A DNA stretch of 64,000 nucleotides from Hymenobacter terricola (GCF_017921975.2 NZ_JAGEMO020000007.1:310001-374000), one strand, 5' to 3'; shown: positions 45,183-53,951, numbered from the stretch's first letter. Program-made: numbers and translations. The notes: a model not told the origin generated them from the sequence alone.

Positions 45183-45587
45183 ATGGAAATAGCCGGTATA
45201 GAAAACCAAGAACTGGTTATTGCCCACTTTGGTCAGTGGCCGGCTTTTCACGATGCTGAAATAGTCAGCATCCTTTTTGAGCGAGCCGAGCAAGGGTACT
45301 GGCCAGTTATCTCGCTCAAGATTTATACGGTGGGTGGGTTTGATAGAAAAACCTCCACCGCTGCCAAGCATTGCTTAATTGAGTTGCTCTTTGCTGGAGT
45401 ACAGGACCATGAACTCGCGGGTTTTAATCATCAAAATGTCGTGTTCAGCATCGATTTCACGAAAGTGGGCAATCTGATTATGTGCGACATTGAACCCTGC
45501 TACGGAGTGAGTGGCTACATCGCGGCGGAGCGGGTGGTGGTCGAAAGCGTCTCATTGCTGGATGGTAATCCAAGGCCACTCCTGTAA
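45183..45587 (+). CDS. Imm50-like small protein
   Basis: The 134-residue product contains FGQWPAFHDAEIVSILFER, close to the signature of the immunity protein 50 family, then a beta-rich part (VVFSIDFTKVGNLIMCDIEP). Imm50 proteins neutralise toxins of polymorphic toxin systems, but many are orphan. Here no toxin gene is adjacent. The gene sits 18 bp after bshC and ends 6 bp before the folate enzyme gene, so it is probably co-transcribed. Its base composition is visibly AT-richer than both neighbours, suggesting separate acquisition. Confidence 0.68.
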   Translation: MEIAGIENQELVIAHFGQWPAFHDAEIVSILFERAEQGYWPVISLKIYTVGGFDRKTSTAAKHCLIELLFAGVQDHELAGFNHQNVVFSIDFTKVGNLIMCDIEPCYGVSGYIAAERVVVESVSLLDGNPRPLL

Positions 45588-45593
45588 CAATTT

Positions 45594-46184
45594 ATGACCA
45601 AAGCCGAACTCCGCCGCACCGCCCTGGCCCGCCGCATGGCACTGGATGCGGGCGAGGTGGCGCGCCGCAGCGATAAGCTGCGCGAGAACCTGCTCCGCCA
45701 GTTCCCGGTGGAGCAGTGGCAGTGGCTGCACCTGTTCATGTCGCTGGAAAGCCGTAATGAGCCCCGTACCTGGCCTATAGTTAGTTGGGTGTGGGGCGAG
45801 GAATTGCCCCTGCGGCTGGCCGTGCCCGTGGTGCAGCCGGATGGCGAAACCCTGCGGCACTACGAACTGACGCCGGACACCCAACTCACCCAAAACCGCT
45901 GGGGTATTGACGAGCCGGTGCCCGACCCCGTGACCGCGCCGGAAGTATTGCCGGCCGTGCTGGATGCCGTGCTGGTGCCGCTGCTGGCCGTGGACCGCGC
46001 CGGCCAGCGCGTGGGCTACGGGGGAGGATTCTACGACCGGTTTCTGGCCCGGTGCCGGCCGGGCACGCAGTTCATCGGGCTCAATATGCTCGATGAGCCG
46101 CCCGTGAGCCGCATTGCCGACGTGCTGCCCACCGACGTACCGCTCACGGCCTACATCACGCCGGGCAAGGTGTGGCGGTTCTGA
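45594..46184 (+). CDS. 5-formyltetrahydrofolate cyclo-ligase
   Basis: The 196-residue product converts 5-formyltetrahydrofolate to 5,10-methenyltetrahydrofolate using ATP. The N-terminal KAELRRTALARRMAL motif and the C-terminal glycine-rich VGYGGGFYDRFLARC, preceded by DAVLVPLLAVD, are diagnostic. It is a cytoplasmic one-carbon enzyme, consistent with gcvP in the same region of the chromosome, although not linked in an operon. Confidence 0.94.
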   Translation: MTKAELRRTALARRMALDAGEVARRSDKLRENLLRQFPVEQWQWLHLFMSLESRNEPRTWPIVSWVWGEELPLRLAVPVVQPDGETLRHYELTPDTQLTQNRWGIDEPVPDPVTAPEVLPAVLDAVLVPLLAVDRAGQRVGYGGGFYDRFLARCRPGTQFIGLNMLDEPPVSRIADVLPTDVPLTAYITPGKVWRF

Positions 46185-46292
46185 GAAATTAAGGAATAAC
46201 GCCTTTTTAAGGGATTCTGATATGTGTTTGGGGAATAATTTTTCAGCGGTAAATTCCTCACAATAAGCCATTAGAACGCAGCGTTGGCCGGG

Positions 46293-46300
46293 TATCTTTC
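46293..46300 (+). promoter_or_regulatory. TAnnTTTG-like promoter element for exbD-tonB
   Basis: TATCTTTC matches the consensus at seven of eight positions and lies 22 nt before the exbD start codon. No coding sequence fills the preceding 100 bp. Confidence 0.4.
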
Positions 46301-46321
46301 ACCTCATACGGTACAGAACCC

Positions 46322-46849
46322 ATGGCAGAAATCCAGCAGCAGGCGGCCGGGCCACCCAAAGGCGGCAAACGACGAGCAAAGAAAATGTCGACCAAAATCG
46401 ACATGACGCCCATGGTGGACCTGGCGTTTCTGCTGCTCACCTTCTTCATGCTCACCACCACGTTCGCCAAGCCCTACGTGATGCAGCTCACGATGCCGGT
46501 GAAGAGCACGGAGCACACCGATGTTGCCAGGAACCGGGCCCTGACCATCATCCTCGGTAAGGGCCACCGGGTGCACTACTTCCTGGGGCTGAATGCGCCG
46601 AACGACAAAACCGTGCCGGTCCCGGAGCTGCACACGACCACCTTCGCCGCCAACGGCATCCGGCAGGTGCTGCTGGCGCGGCGGCAGCAGCAGCCCGGCC
46701 TGGTCGTGCTCATCAAGCCCAGTGCCGATTCCAAGTACCAGGACATGATTGACATTCTGGATGAAATGAGCATCACCGAACAGAAAAAATACGCGTTGGT
46801 CAAGATTACCCAGGACGACTTAACCCTTCTTTCCCCCGCCGCATTATGA
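46322..46849 (+). CDS. ExbD/TolR-type biopolymer transport protein
   Basis: The 175-residue product has one N-terminal membrane helix (KIDMTPMVDLAFLLLTFFML) with the conserved Asp in the helix that carries protons in ExbB-ExbD motors, and a periplasmic domain. The cytoplasmic head is lysine-rich (PPKGGKRRAKKMSTK). It should power TonB-dependent receptors such as those encoded in this window. The stop overlaps the next start (ATGA), so translation is coupled to the tonB gene. An exbB gene is not adjacent. Confidence 0.92.
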   Translation: MAEIQQQAAGPPKGGKRRAKKMSTKIDMTPMVDLAFLLLTFFMLTTTFAKPYVMQLTMPVKSTEHTDVARNRALTIILGKGHRVHYFLGLNAPNDKTVPVPELHTTTFAANGIRQVLLARRQQQPGLVVLIKPSADSKYQDMIDILDEMSITEQKKYALVKITQDDLTLLSPAAL

Positions 46850-47676
46850 TGACCAATGCCCAGCTGGCCACGGCCAGCCTCGACGACATCGTGTTCGATG
46901 GTCGCAACCAGATTTACGGGGCCTATGAGCTCCGCGCCCTCTATCAGCGGCACGTGACGCGGGCGCTGGTCATCGCCACGGCCATTCTGGCGCTGCTGCT
47001 GGTGTTTCCCTTATTGGCGCAGCTGCTGAAGGAGAAAATGCCCGTGGCACCCCCCAAAGTCCTGGTCGAAACCATTCTGATTGCCCCGCCCATTGACCCA
47101 AAGGCCGTGACGCCACCGCCCATTGCTCCGCCCGTGGCACCACCCGCGCAGCCCCGGCCGCCGGTGGCCACCATCCGATTCACGCCGCCAGTGGTGACGC
47201 CCGATGACCGGGTGACCGAGGAGGTACCCGACCAGAAAGTGCTGGAGAACGCGCACGTAGCCACCGTGACCCTGGAAGGCAAAGCCACCCCGACCGATTT
47301 AACGCCGCTGGAAGCCGTGGAAGGCCCTAAGACGGTGGAAGACGCAGTGGACAGTCACATCTATGTCTCGGTGGAGCAAATGCCCCAACTACCCGGCGGC
47401 GGCGGCCAGCTGGCCATCGTGGCAGCCATTCAGAAGGCCGTGAAATACCCCGGCATCGACCTGCGCAACGGTACAGAGGGCCGCGTATATGTCAGCTTCA
47501 CGGTGAACGCCAAAGGCGACGTGGCCGACCTGAAAGTAGTGAAAGGGCTGAGCGCAACCCTCGATGAGGAAACGCTGCGAGCCATCAAAACGCTGCCCCG
47601 GTTTATTCCCGGCAAGCAAAACGGCCGCGACGTGAGCGTATCGTTCACCGTGCCGATTACGTTCAAAATTCAATAG
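46846..47676 (+). CDS. TonB family energy transducer
   Basis: The 276-residue product has a cytoplasmic head of about 40 residues, one membrane helix (ALVIATAILALLLVFPLLAQ), a Pro-rich periplasmic spacer (PPIAPPVAPPAQPRPP) and a C-terminal TonB domain (EGRVYVSFTVNAKGDVADLK, then LKVVKGLSATLDEE) ending in PITFKI. It carries energy from the ExbBD motor to outer-membrane receptors. Two consecutive ATG codons start the gene. Confidence 0.93.
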   Translation: MMTNAQLATASLDDIVFDGRNQIYGAYELRALYQRHVTRALVIATAILALLLVFPLLAQLLKEKMPVAPPKVLVETILIAPPIDPKAVTPPPIAPPVAPPAQPRPPVATIRFTPPVVTPDDRVTEEVPDQKVLENAHVATVTLEGKATPTDLTPLEAVEGPKTVEDAVDSHIYVSVEQMPQLPGGGGQLAIVAAIQKAVKYPGIDLRNGTEGRVYVSFTVNAKGDVADLKVVKGLSATLDEETLRAIKTLPRFIPGKQNGRDVSVSFTVPITFKIQ

Positions 47677-47703
47677 GTTTCCGGTTCGACAGGAAATCCG
47701 TTC

Positions 47704-47746
47704 AGCCCGTCATGCCCGGCTCAGCTCAGCATGACGGGCTTTTTTG
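47704..47746. terminator. Terminator of the exbD-tonB unit
   Basis: AGCCCGTCATG and CATGACGGGCT form a perfect 11-bp stem followed by a T-run. The CGTCATG / CATGACG ends match the recurring palindromic family. It lies tail-to-tail with the next gene. Confidence 0.85.
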
Positions 47747-47747
47747 C

Positions 47748-48302
47748 TCAATTCGCCCGCACCTCTTCCACCCCGGCAATGCGGGCCTGGCCCCACGGCG
47801 CAATGCTGACCCGCACCCGCAACGGGTGCGTCCGGCCCACTTTTTCCTGGCGCAGGGGGCTGCCATCGGGCACGTAATACCGCTCCAGGTTGAAGCGCAG
47901 GCCCAGGGAATTCCGGTACACATCGGTCACCCAGCCGCGCAGCACGGCTTGGCTGGCGCCGGGGTGCGGGGCGGTGGCATACACGCCCACGGCGGTACTC
48001 ACGCTGTCGGGCCCGGTGGCCAGCAGCACGAACACGCCCTGGCGGCGGCGCGGCGGGGCGGCATCGTGCCACAGGCGCAACGGGGCGGCGCTGATATTGT
48101 AGCGCAGGCGCACGAAGTCGCCGGTGAGCAGCTCACGCGGGTCGATGGGCTCCGTTGTGAGCACGATGCGCTGGCCAAAGGCCGCCGTGGCGTAGCCCGC
48201 GCCGGCCACGCCCAGCACGTAGAGCACCTGCGCCGCCACCAGCAGACGCATCAGCGGCCGGCGGCGGGCCGGGGCCGAACACCAGGTGAGCAGGTCAGTC
48301 AT
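47748..48302 (-). CDS. GDYXXLXY domain membrane-anchored protein
   Basis: The 184-residue product has one N-terminal membrane helix (LMRLLVAAQVLYVLGVAGAG) and the signature LLTGDFVRLRYNISA, a variant of GDYxxLxY, in an otherwise beta-rich domain. Proteins with this domain are encoded next to, or fused with, DUF2157-type membrane proteins, as here. The start overlaps the preceding DUF2157 gene by 8 bp, so the two are translationally coupled. Function unknown. Confidence 0.85.
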   Translation of the reverse strand: MTDLLTWCSAPARRRPLMRLLVAAQVLYVLGVAGAGYATAAFGQRIVLTTEPIDPRELLTGDFVRLRYNISAAPLRLWHDAAPPRRRQGVFVLLATGPDSVSTAVGVYATAPHPGASQAVLRGWVTDVYRNSLGLRFNLERYYVPDGSPLRQEKVGRTHPLRVRVSIAPWGQARIAGVEEVRAN

Positions 48303-49584
48303 GGGGAGCGGGAGGGGAAGTTTCCGGGGTGGCGGGCGGAATGATGGGCGGGCTGCCGGCCTGCTGCGCCACCAGCGGCGTGGCGGCGGCCAGCGTCTGC
48401 ACATTGCGGCGGCGCAGGTACCAGCTCAGGCTCAGCAGCAGCACCCCACCCACCAGGAAGAACACCGACTTATCAAAAAAGCCCCAGGTGAGCTTGAAAT
48501 ACGCCACGGCCGTGGCCACCACAAACAGCACCGCCCCGATGGTGAGCTGGTCGGAATCTTCGTCGCGGTGGGCGCGAGCCAGCACCGAGCCGGCGTGCGC
48601 GTACAGCACCACCAGCGTGGCCACAGCCAGCGGCAGCCCGCCCGGCAGGTAAAATCCCGGCAACAGCAGCAGCCAGTCGAGCAAAGTATCGAGCCGGCCC
48701 CGTGCCCGCTTACCGGCTACTGACAGCGCAAATACGGCCGCCAATGCCGCCAGGTACGGCAGCAGCGGCGGGCGCAGCACGTTGGCGTAGGTGTCGGTTT
48801 CGCCAAACGTGGCCAGCCCGAACATGAACAGGTAGGCCGCTACCAGCGACGGTCCCTGCAAGGCCCGGCCGCCGGCGCGGTTCCGCTGCCAGTCGCCGGC
48901 CGCGTAGATGGCCATGGCCGGCACAAAAAACCAGGTTATTTTGGAATGCAGGGCGATAACGAGCAGGCCCGCCTGCCAGAGCAAGCCCACGGCCAGCACG
49001 GTGCTGCTCACCACTTCGGGCCGGCGCCACCAGTAGTAGCCCAGCCCGCCAGCCACCAGCACCGCCGTGGCGTAGCTGAAACTGCCCAACGACTCGACGC
49101 AATACGTTTGCACGGCCGCCCCAATCAGCACCGTGAGCAGCACCAGCAGCCGCGAGCCGTAGATGTAGCACAGGGCCGTGCCGGCCACCACCCAGGCCAG
49201 CAGGCCGCTCGCGTTGTAGCCCACCAGCTGGTAGAGCTGGCTGATGAGAATGATGCTGGCCCCGAAGAAAATCAGCCCCAATCCCATGAGGCCGTGGCCC
49301 AGGTCGGGGTTGCCGCGCCGCAGGAAGTAGCCCCCGGCCGCGTAGCTGCCCAGCAGGCTGCCCAGCAGCAGCGCCAGCCGCAGCGCGGCGGGCAGGGCCT
49401 GCCAGTTGGCCGCCACCAGGCTCAGGCCGCTGAGGCCCACCAGCACGCTGCCCAGCACCGGCAGCAGGCCCAGTGCCTGCGCCTCGGGCGGGTAGCGGGC
49501 CAGCAGCTTCAGCCGCTGCGCGTCGCTGATGATGCCTTCGGTGACCCAGGCCGGGCCATCGGTTTCGATAAATTTACGACTCAT
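48295..49584 (-). CDS. DUF2157 domain polytopic membrane protein
   Basis: The 429-residue product has an N-terminal cytoplasmic helix-turn segment (EGIISDAQRLKLLARYP) typical of DUF2157, then about twelve hydrophobic helices from residue 40 onward and a Pro-rich C-terminal tail. It overlaps the zinc-ribbon gene upstream by 11 bp and the GDYXXLXY gene downstream by 8 bp, forming a tightly packed three-gene unit. The start at 49584 was chosen because MSRKFIETDGPAWVTEGIIS matches the family N-terminus. No enzymatic role is known. Confidence 0.87.
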   Translation of the reverse strand: MSRKFIETDGPAWVTEGIISDAQRLKLLARYPPEAQALGLLPVLGSVLVGLSGLSLVAANWQALPAALRLALLLGSLLGSYAAGGYFLRRGNPDLGHGLMGLGLIFFGASIILISQLYQLVGYNASGLLAWVVAGTALCYIYGSRLLVLLTVLIGAAVQTYCVESLGSFSYATAVLVAGGLGYYWWRRPEVVSSTVLAVGLLWQAGLLVIALHSKITWFFVPAMAIYAAGDWQRNRAGGRALQGPSLVAAYLFMFGLATFGETDTYANVLRPPLLPYLAALAAVFALSVAGKRARGRLDTLLDWLLLLPGFYLPGGLPLAVATLVVLYAHAGSVLARAHRDEDSDQLTIGAVLFVVATAVAYFKLTWGFFDKSVFFLVGGVLLLSLSWYLRRRNVQTLAAATPLVAQQAGSPPIIPPATPETSPPAPHD

Positions 49585-49858
49585 TGAGACTGCAACATAC
49601 GCCGCTGGGCGCAGAAAGAGCCGCTTCGACCAGCTCAGCCACCTCTTCGTCCAGGCCGTGGTACCAGTCCACGTGCAGCGACCACACCGTGCAGCTGGGG
49701 CAGCCGGTGCGGCGCCAGCGGTACCGGCACTGTGGGCACACGCCGCCGGTATCGAAGGTATTCCAGACGCACCCGCAGTCGCACACCCAATGGGCTCCCC
49801 CATCGGGCTCCCACTGGCAGGCCGGGCAATAAATTTCCAGGTTCGGGTCGATGGGCAT
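49574..49858 (-). CDS. Small zinc-ribbon protein
   Basis: The 94-residue product has four Cys pairs: YCPAC, CDCGC, CPQC and CPSC, consistent with two zinc-ribbon knuckles, followed by an acidic C-terminal helix (HGLDEEVAELVEAAL). It is the first gene of the three-gene overlapping unit with DUF2157 and GDYXXLXY genes. It may be a small regulator or adaptor; function unknown. Confidence 0.78.
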   Translation of the reverse strand: MPIDPNLEIYCPACQWEPDGGAHWVCDCGCVWNTFDTGGVCPQCRYRWRRTGCPSCTVWSLHVDWYHGLDEEVAELVEAALSAPSGVCCSLNES

Positions 49859-49885
49859 GGGGTGTCGAAAATAAATGAAAAATGC

Positions 49886-50605
49886 TCAATCCTCTTTCCG
49901 TGCCCGCGTCATTTCGCGTTTGCCGGGGGGGCCGGGCAGCTTTTCGGTTAGCCAGCCCGCGGCCCGCAGGTTGCGCCGGAACTGGCCCTGGGCGCAGTAG
50001 CTCACCAGCACCGCGCCGGGCGCGGCGGCGGCGTAGAGCTGCTGGAAAATGGCTTCGCTCCACAGCTCGGGCTGCTTGTCGGGGGCAAAGGCGTCGAAAT
50101 AAATCAGGTCGTAGCCGGCGGGCGGCAGCGCCGCTTCCTGCACTGGCTGCAGCCGCTTGGTGAGCAGAAAACCGGGCGCCAACGGGTGCGTTTCGCTCCA
50201 CGGCGCGGCGTGCAGCGCCTTAAACTGCGCCCCGGCCGCCACCGATTGGGCGACCCATTCCGGGGCCAGCGCGGCCACTACTTCGGCGGGCAGCGACCGG
50301 GTTTCGAAGCCGGCGTAGGCCACCGCTGCCCCGGCCTGGGCGGCGGTGCGCAGCGTCAGCAGGGCGTTGAGGCCGGTGCCGAGGCCTATTTCGAGCAGGC
50401 GCAACGGCGGGCTCCCGGCCTGCCCCAGGCCGGCGGCGAGCAGCGGCGCGAGGCCGGCCCGAATGAAGACGTGCTCCGATTCCTGCCGGGCGCCGTGGGT
50501 GGAATGGTAATGCTCGCCCAGCGCCGGCACAAAGAGCGTGGCCGAGCCGTCTGCCGTCTGCCGAATCTCTACCTTTAGCTCGTTAGAGAATTTCTGTTGG
50601 CTCAT
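49886..50605 (-). CDS. mnmD: tRNA (5-methylaminomethyl-2-thiouridine)-methyltransferase
   Basis: The 239-residue product is the stand-alone form of the MnmC methyltransferase domain. The SAM-binding motif is LEIGLGTGLNALLT; DLIYFDAFAPDKQPELWSEA is the catalytic-core signature of MnmC/MnmD. The N-terminal YHSTHGARQESEHVFI segment is also diagnostic. It methylates the nm5 group on wobble uridine-34 of certain tRNAs. It is divergent from the thioesterase gene, with a 66-bp shared upstream region. Confidence 0.93.
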   Translation of the reverse strand: MSQQKFSNELKVEIRQTADGSATLFVPALGEHYHSTHGARQESEHVFIRAGLAPLLAAGLGQAGSPPLRLLEIGLGTGLNALLTLRTAAQAGAAVAYAGFETRSLPAEVVAALAPEWVAQSVAAGAQFKALHAAPWSETHPLAPGFLLTKRLQPVQEAALPPAGYDLIYFDAFAPDKQPELWSEAIFQQLYAAAAPGAVLVSYCAQGQFRRNLRAAGWLTEKLPGPPGKREMTRARKED

Positions 50606-50671
50606 TGTTCGTTGATATTTGTTTATCTACCAGTTCCAGTTCAGCGCCTGACTCCTTCACCAGCCCACCAC

Positions 50672-51094
50672 ATGGCCCGCGTAAAAGTAACCCTGCCCGA
50701 CACCTTCTCTTTCAGTACCGAAGTTCCCGTGCGCATCACCGACCTCAACTACGGCGGGCACCTTGGCAACGACGCCCTGCTCAGCATTCTGCACGAGGCG
50801 CGGGTGCATTTCCTGCGGGCCATAGGCTTGCCCGATGAATTCGACTCCGTTACCAAGCTCGGCCTCATCATGGTAGATGTGGCCGTGGAATTCAAGAGCG
50901 AGGCTTTTCACGGCGATATGCTCCGCATCGACATCGCCGCCACCGATGCCAACAAGTACGGGTTCGACGTGGTGTACCACGTCCACAAAGCGGGCAAAGA
51001 GGTGGCCCGGGCCAAAACCGGCATGCTCTGCTTCGACTACAACACCCACAAGCTGCGCCAGCTGCCCGAGGAGCTGGTGGCGCAATTGGGGTAG
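50672..51094 (+). CDS. Acyl-CoA thioesterase (hotdog fold)
   Basis: The 140-residue product has the 4-hydroxybenzoyl-CoA thioesterase-type pattern: RITDLNYGGHLGNDALLSILHEARVHF-like sequence (seen as ITDLNYGGHLGNDALLS followed by EARVHFLRAIG), then VEFKSEAFHGDMLRIDI and ARAKTGMLCFDY. The start at 50672 was chosen over an upstream codon since it matches the family. It should hydrolyse acyl-CoA in the cytoplasm; substrate unknown. Confidence 0.87.
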   Translation: MARVKVTLPDTFSFSTEVPVRITDLNYGGHLGNDALLSILHEARVHFLRAIGLPDEFDSVTKLGLIMVDVAVEFKSEAFHGDMLRIDIAATDANKYGFDVVYHVHKAGKEVARAKTGMLCFDYNTHKLRQLPEELVAQLG

Positions 51095-51164
51095 CGTGAC
51101 AGTTGCTACGGTGACTGCAACGCCAGACGCAAACCTGCGTCGACCTGCTGCAATTCAGCCGCCG

Positions 51165-51413
51165 TTAATTCACCGATTCGGCCGTGAAATCGTGCAGCCA
51201 ATCGAAAGAGTCGCTGTGACGCACGGCGGCGGCTACATCGGCCCGAAACGCCTCTTCGGTTTCAGTAGCGGCCCACGGGTCTTCTACCATCGGCAGCTCC
51301 GCCCAGAGCTGCTGCGCGAGGAATGCGGCAAAATCGCGAACGGTCCGGGCCTTATCCCCGGGCAAAGCGGCTAGTAGCCTTCCGGTTTCGACAATAAGCG
51401 CTTCGCTGTGCAT
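51165..51413 (-). CDS. Small DUF2281/antitoxin-like protein
   Basis: The 82-residue product has LLAALPGDKARTVRDFAAFLAQQL, which resembles the N-terminal helix of DUF2281-type antitoxins (L-P-x-x-K-x-x-V-x-D-F-x-x-F-L), followed by an acidic tail. No toxin gene lies next to it: neighbours are the thioesterase and rlmN genes. It may be an orphan antitoxin or an unrelated small protein. Confidence 0.55.
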   Translation of the reverse strand: MHSEALIVETGRLLAALPGDKARTVRDFAAFLAQQLWAELPMVEDPWAATETEEAFRADVAAAVRHSDSFDWLHDFTAESVN

Positions 51414-51499
51414 CGTGCGGTTGCGTTGGGTTATTCCTAACTAATGTACGTGGCCCCGCCAAATAGTTCGCCTGCGGAACCCAACGCCCTGTCGGCTTG

Positions 51500-51507
51500 T
51501 ATCTTTG
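51500..51507 (+). promoter_or_regulatory. TAnnTTTG promoter element for rlmN
   Basis: TATCTTTG is a perfect consensus match only 4 nt before the rlmN start codon, implying a nearly leaderless transcript, as for pheS. Confidence 0.6.
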
Positions 51508-51511
51508 CCCT

Positions 51512-52591
51512 ATGCTGTTAGAATTGCCCCTCGCCCCCACTTCAACAAAACGCGATATCCGCAAAACCTCGCCCGACGACCTGAAGGCTTTCATGGTCGA
51601 GCACGGCGAGAAGCCCTTCCGCGCCAAGCAGGTAACGGAGTGGCTGTGGAAGAACACCGCCGCCTCGTTTGAGGAGATGAACAACATCTCGCTGGCCACG
51701 CGCGAGCTGCTGGCCGCTCATTTCGTCATCAACGGCGTGACGGTGCAGAACAAGCAGCTCAGCAGCGACGGCACCATCAAATCGGCCTTCCGGCTGTATG
51801 ATGGCAATGTGGTGGAAGGCGTGCTCATCCCGCACGATACGCGGATGACGGCCTGCATCAGCAGCCAGGTGGGCTGCTCGCTGACGTGTAAATTCTGCGC
51901 CACGGGCTACATGGACCGCAAGCGCAACCTCGACGCGGCCGAGATTTACGACCAGGTGGTGCGCATTCGGGAGCAGTGCGAAAGCCAGTACGGCACGCCG
52001 CTCACCAACATCGTGTACATGGGCATGGGCGAGCCGCTGCTCAACTACGCCAACGTGGTGGAAAGCGTGCGCCGCATCACCGCCGCCGATGGGTTGAACA
52101 TGGCCCCGCGCCGCATCACCATCAGCACGGCCGGCATTGCCAAGATGATTAAAAAGCTGGCTGATGACGACGTGAAGGCCAACCTGGCCCTCTCGCTGCA
52201 CGCCCCGACGGATGCCAAGCGCAACGAAATCATGCCCATCAACGAGGCCAATTCCCTGGCCGCGCTGAAGGAAGCCCTCCAGTATTACCACGAGAAAACC
52301 GGCCGCAAAGTCACCTACGAATACATCGTATTCGACGGCTTCAACGACGGGCTGGACGACGCCGAGCACCTCTTCAAAATTGCGAAGTGGCTGCCCTGCA
52401 AGGTAAATTTGATTGAGTACAACCCCATCGAAAACGCCAACTACCAGAACGCGGCCGACGACAAAATCACCGCTTTCCACAAGTACCTGGCCGACCGCGG
52501 CGTGCAAACCAACATCCGCCGCAGCCGGGGCAAAGACATCGACGCCGCCTGCGGGCAGCTGGCCGTGAAGGAGGAAAAGGCCACGGCTTAG
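51512..52591 (+). CDS. rlmN: 23S rRNA/tRNA adenine C2-methyltransferase
   Basis: The 359-residue product is a radical-SAM enzyme methylating A2503 of 23S rRNA and A37 of some tRNAs. The radical-SAM motif is CSLTCKFC (Cys122, 126, 129). TNIVYMGMGEPLLNYANV and ITISTAGIAKMIKKLADD are family signatures, and the C-terminal GIDIDAACGQL-like segment (KDIDAACGQLAVK) holds the second catalytic cysteine. The N-terminal part has FRAKQVTEWLWKNTAASFEEM. The start at 51512 is set by the promoter 4 nt upstream. Confidence 0.97.
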   Translation: MLLELPLAPTSTKRDIRKTSPDDLKAFMVEHGEKPFRAKQVTEWLWKNTAASFEEMNNISLATRELLAAHFVINGVTVQNKQLSSDGTIKSAFRLYDGNVVEGVLIPHDTRMTACISSQVGCSLTCKFCATGYMDRKRNLDAAEIYDQVVRIREQCESQYGTPLTNIVYMGMGEPLLNYANVVESVRRITAADGLNMAPRRITISTAGIAKMIKKLADDDVKANLALSLHAPTDAKRNEIMPINEANSLAALKEALQYYHEKTGRKVTYEYIVFDGFNDGLDDAEHLFKIAKWLPCKVNLIEYNPIENANYQNAADDKITAFHKYLADRGVQTNIRRSRGKDIDAACGQLAVKEEKATA

Positions 52592-52645
52592 TTTTTCTTT
52601 CCTGTCCTCAAAAAAGGGCCCAACCCAGACACACACATAAAAAAT

Positions 52646-52688
52646 CAACCAAAAGACCCGCTGGTGTACCAGACGGGCCTTTTGGTTG
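52646..52688. terminator. Bidirectional terminator after rlmN
   Basis: CAACCAAAAGACCCG and CGGGCCTTTTGGTTG pair with a single G-U position, loop of 13 nt, with A- and T-tracts on both sides. It separates convergent rlmN and the outer-membrane protein gene. Confidence 0.87.
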
Positions 52689-52706
52689 TGCGCTGGGCAC
52701 GGGCAA

Positions 52707-53951
52707 TTATTTTACCCGCCCGAAACGAAACGTTACCTCGGCATAGGGATAGGCCTCGCTGTAGGAGTTGGAGCCATTGTAGCCGTAATACGTGTCGCTG
52801 TTCGACTCGTAGGTGTACATCAGCCCCAGGCTGCCGCTGATGCGCGGCCCGGCCACGCGCACGCCGGCAATGCCCCCCACGCCGGTGCTGGACTGATAGG
52901 TGTCGCTGTAGTGCAGCAGGTAGGTTTCATCGAGCAGCGAGATGCGGCGGCCCAGGCGGGTAGCGCCGCCCAGCATGACCACCGGCGTCCTCGCAAAGCC
53001 ACCGAAGCCGCTAAAGCCGTAGCCCAGCCCGGCCGTGAGGTTGTTGTCGGCGCTGCCAAGGGTGCCGTTGGCGTAGACCACGCCGGCCGTGCTGCCCCCG
53101 CTGAACAGCACCAGCGCGCCCGCGCCCAGGCGCACTTTGTCGGCCACCGGGAAGCTGGCCTTGGGCGTGAGGCCGAACAGGTTATCACTGCCAGCCTCCG
53201 GGATGAAGGTGGCAATCACGCCCATGGAGAAATTGTCCGAGATGCCGTAGTTGGCGCTTAGCAGAAACACGTCGATGTTCTGCACGTAGCCTTCGCCCCG
53301 GCGCAGGTTGCGGGCGGTGGGCCCGAAAAAGAGGCGGTTGCCGTTGCCCACGTCATCGAAGCCGCGGCGTGCCTGCTCGGTGGTGAGCAGGGCAAACTCT
53401 TTGAGATTGCTGCGCTGCACCCGCACGCTGCCGAGGTCCTTGGTTTCGAACTCTAGTTCCTGCGGCGTGGAACCCCGCAGCACGCCAATGAAACGGTTGC
53501 CCGAGGTGAGCTCGACGCTGTAGCTGCGGCCGATGACTTCGGGTGTGGTGCCGGGCGCTACCGGGGCAGCCGGGCCGGGCAGCGCCCCGGCTGGGGCGGC
53601 GGCGACCGGGGCAGCATCCCCCAACTCCTGCAGCCGGCGTTGGATGATGTCGTGCACGGCCACGAGTTCTACCGGCAGGCAGGTGCGGTTCACCTGGCGG
53701 CCGTCGCGCAGGCGGGTGCGCAGGGTGATGGTGCTATCGGCGGTGAGGGCGCGCACGAACCGGGCTTCCACAAAATCATCGGCGGCGTAGTTGGGAAAAA
53801 GCCCAAACCGGGCTTTTTCGGCGGCATCGATGACTTCGCCCACGGCCGGGCTTACCACGATTGTCTTTTCGGGTGGGGTTTGGGCCAGGGCGGGGATGGC
53901 GGGCAATGCCAGAGCCACAGCGCAGCAAAGAGAACGTAGAGGTTTACTCAT
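52707..53951 (-). CDS. Hypothetical outer-membrane protein
   Basis: The 414-residue product has a signal peptide (LRSLCCAVALALPAIPALAQ). A first domain (about 25-115) is followed by a Pro/Ala-rich linker (PVAAAPAGALPGPAAPVAPG), then a segment with VELTSGNRFIGVLRGSTPQE that looks like a small SH3/Sm-like module, then a Gly-rich beta-barrel (residues 220-414) ending AYPYAEVTFRFGRVK with terminal Phe-x-Phe. No family named. A hairpin lies a few bases upstream of the start codon. Confidence 0.72.
   Translation of the reverse strand: MSKPLRSLCCAVALALPAIPALAQTPPEKTIVVSPAVGEVIDAAEKARFGLFPNYAADDFVEARFVRALTADSTITLRTRLRDGRQVNRTCLPVELVAVHDIIQRRLQELGDAAPVAAAPAGALPGPAAPVAPGTTPEVIGRSYSVELTSGNRFIGVLRGSTPQELEFETKDLGSVRVQRSNLKEFALLTTEQARRGFDDVGNGNRLFFGPTARNLRRGEGYVQNIDVFLLSANYGISDNFSMGVIATFIPEAGSDNLFGLTPKASFPVADKVRLGAGALVLFSGGSTAGVVYANGTLGSADNNLTAGLGYGFSGFGGFARTPVVMLGGATRLGRRISLLDETYLLHYSDTYQSSTGVGGIAGVRVAGPRISGSLGLMYTYESNSDTYYGYNGSNSYSEAYPYAEVTFRFGRVK

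Noticed and set aside
45183-45587. Polymorphic toxin-immunity locus
   Set aside because: The Imm50-like gene stands between bshC and a folate enzyme gene with no toxin, secretion marker or other immunity gene near it.
51165-51413. Complete toxin-antitoxin module
   Set aside because: Only an antitoxin-like gene is present; the neighbouring genes are housekeeping enzymes.
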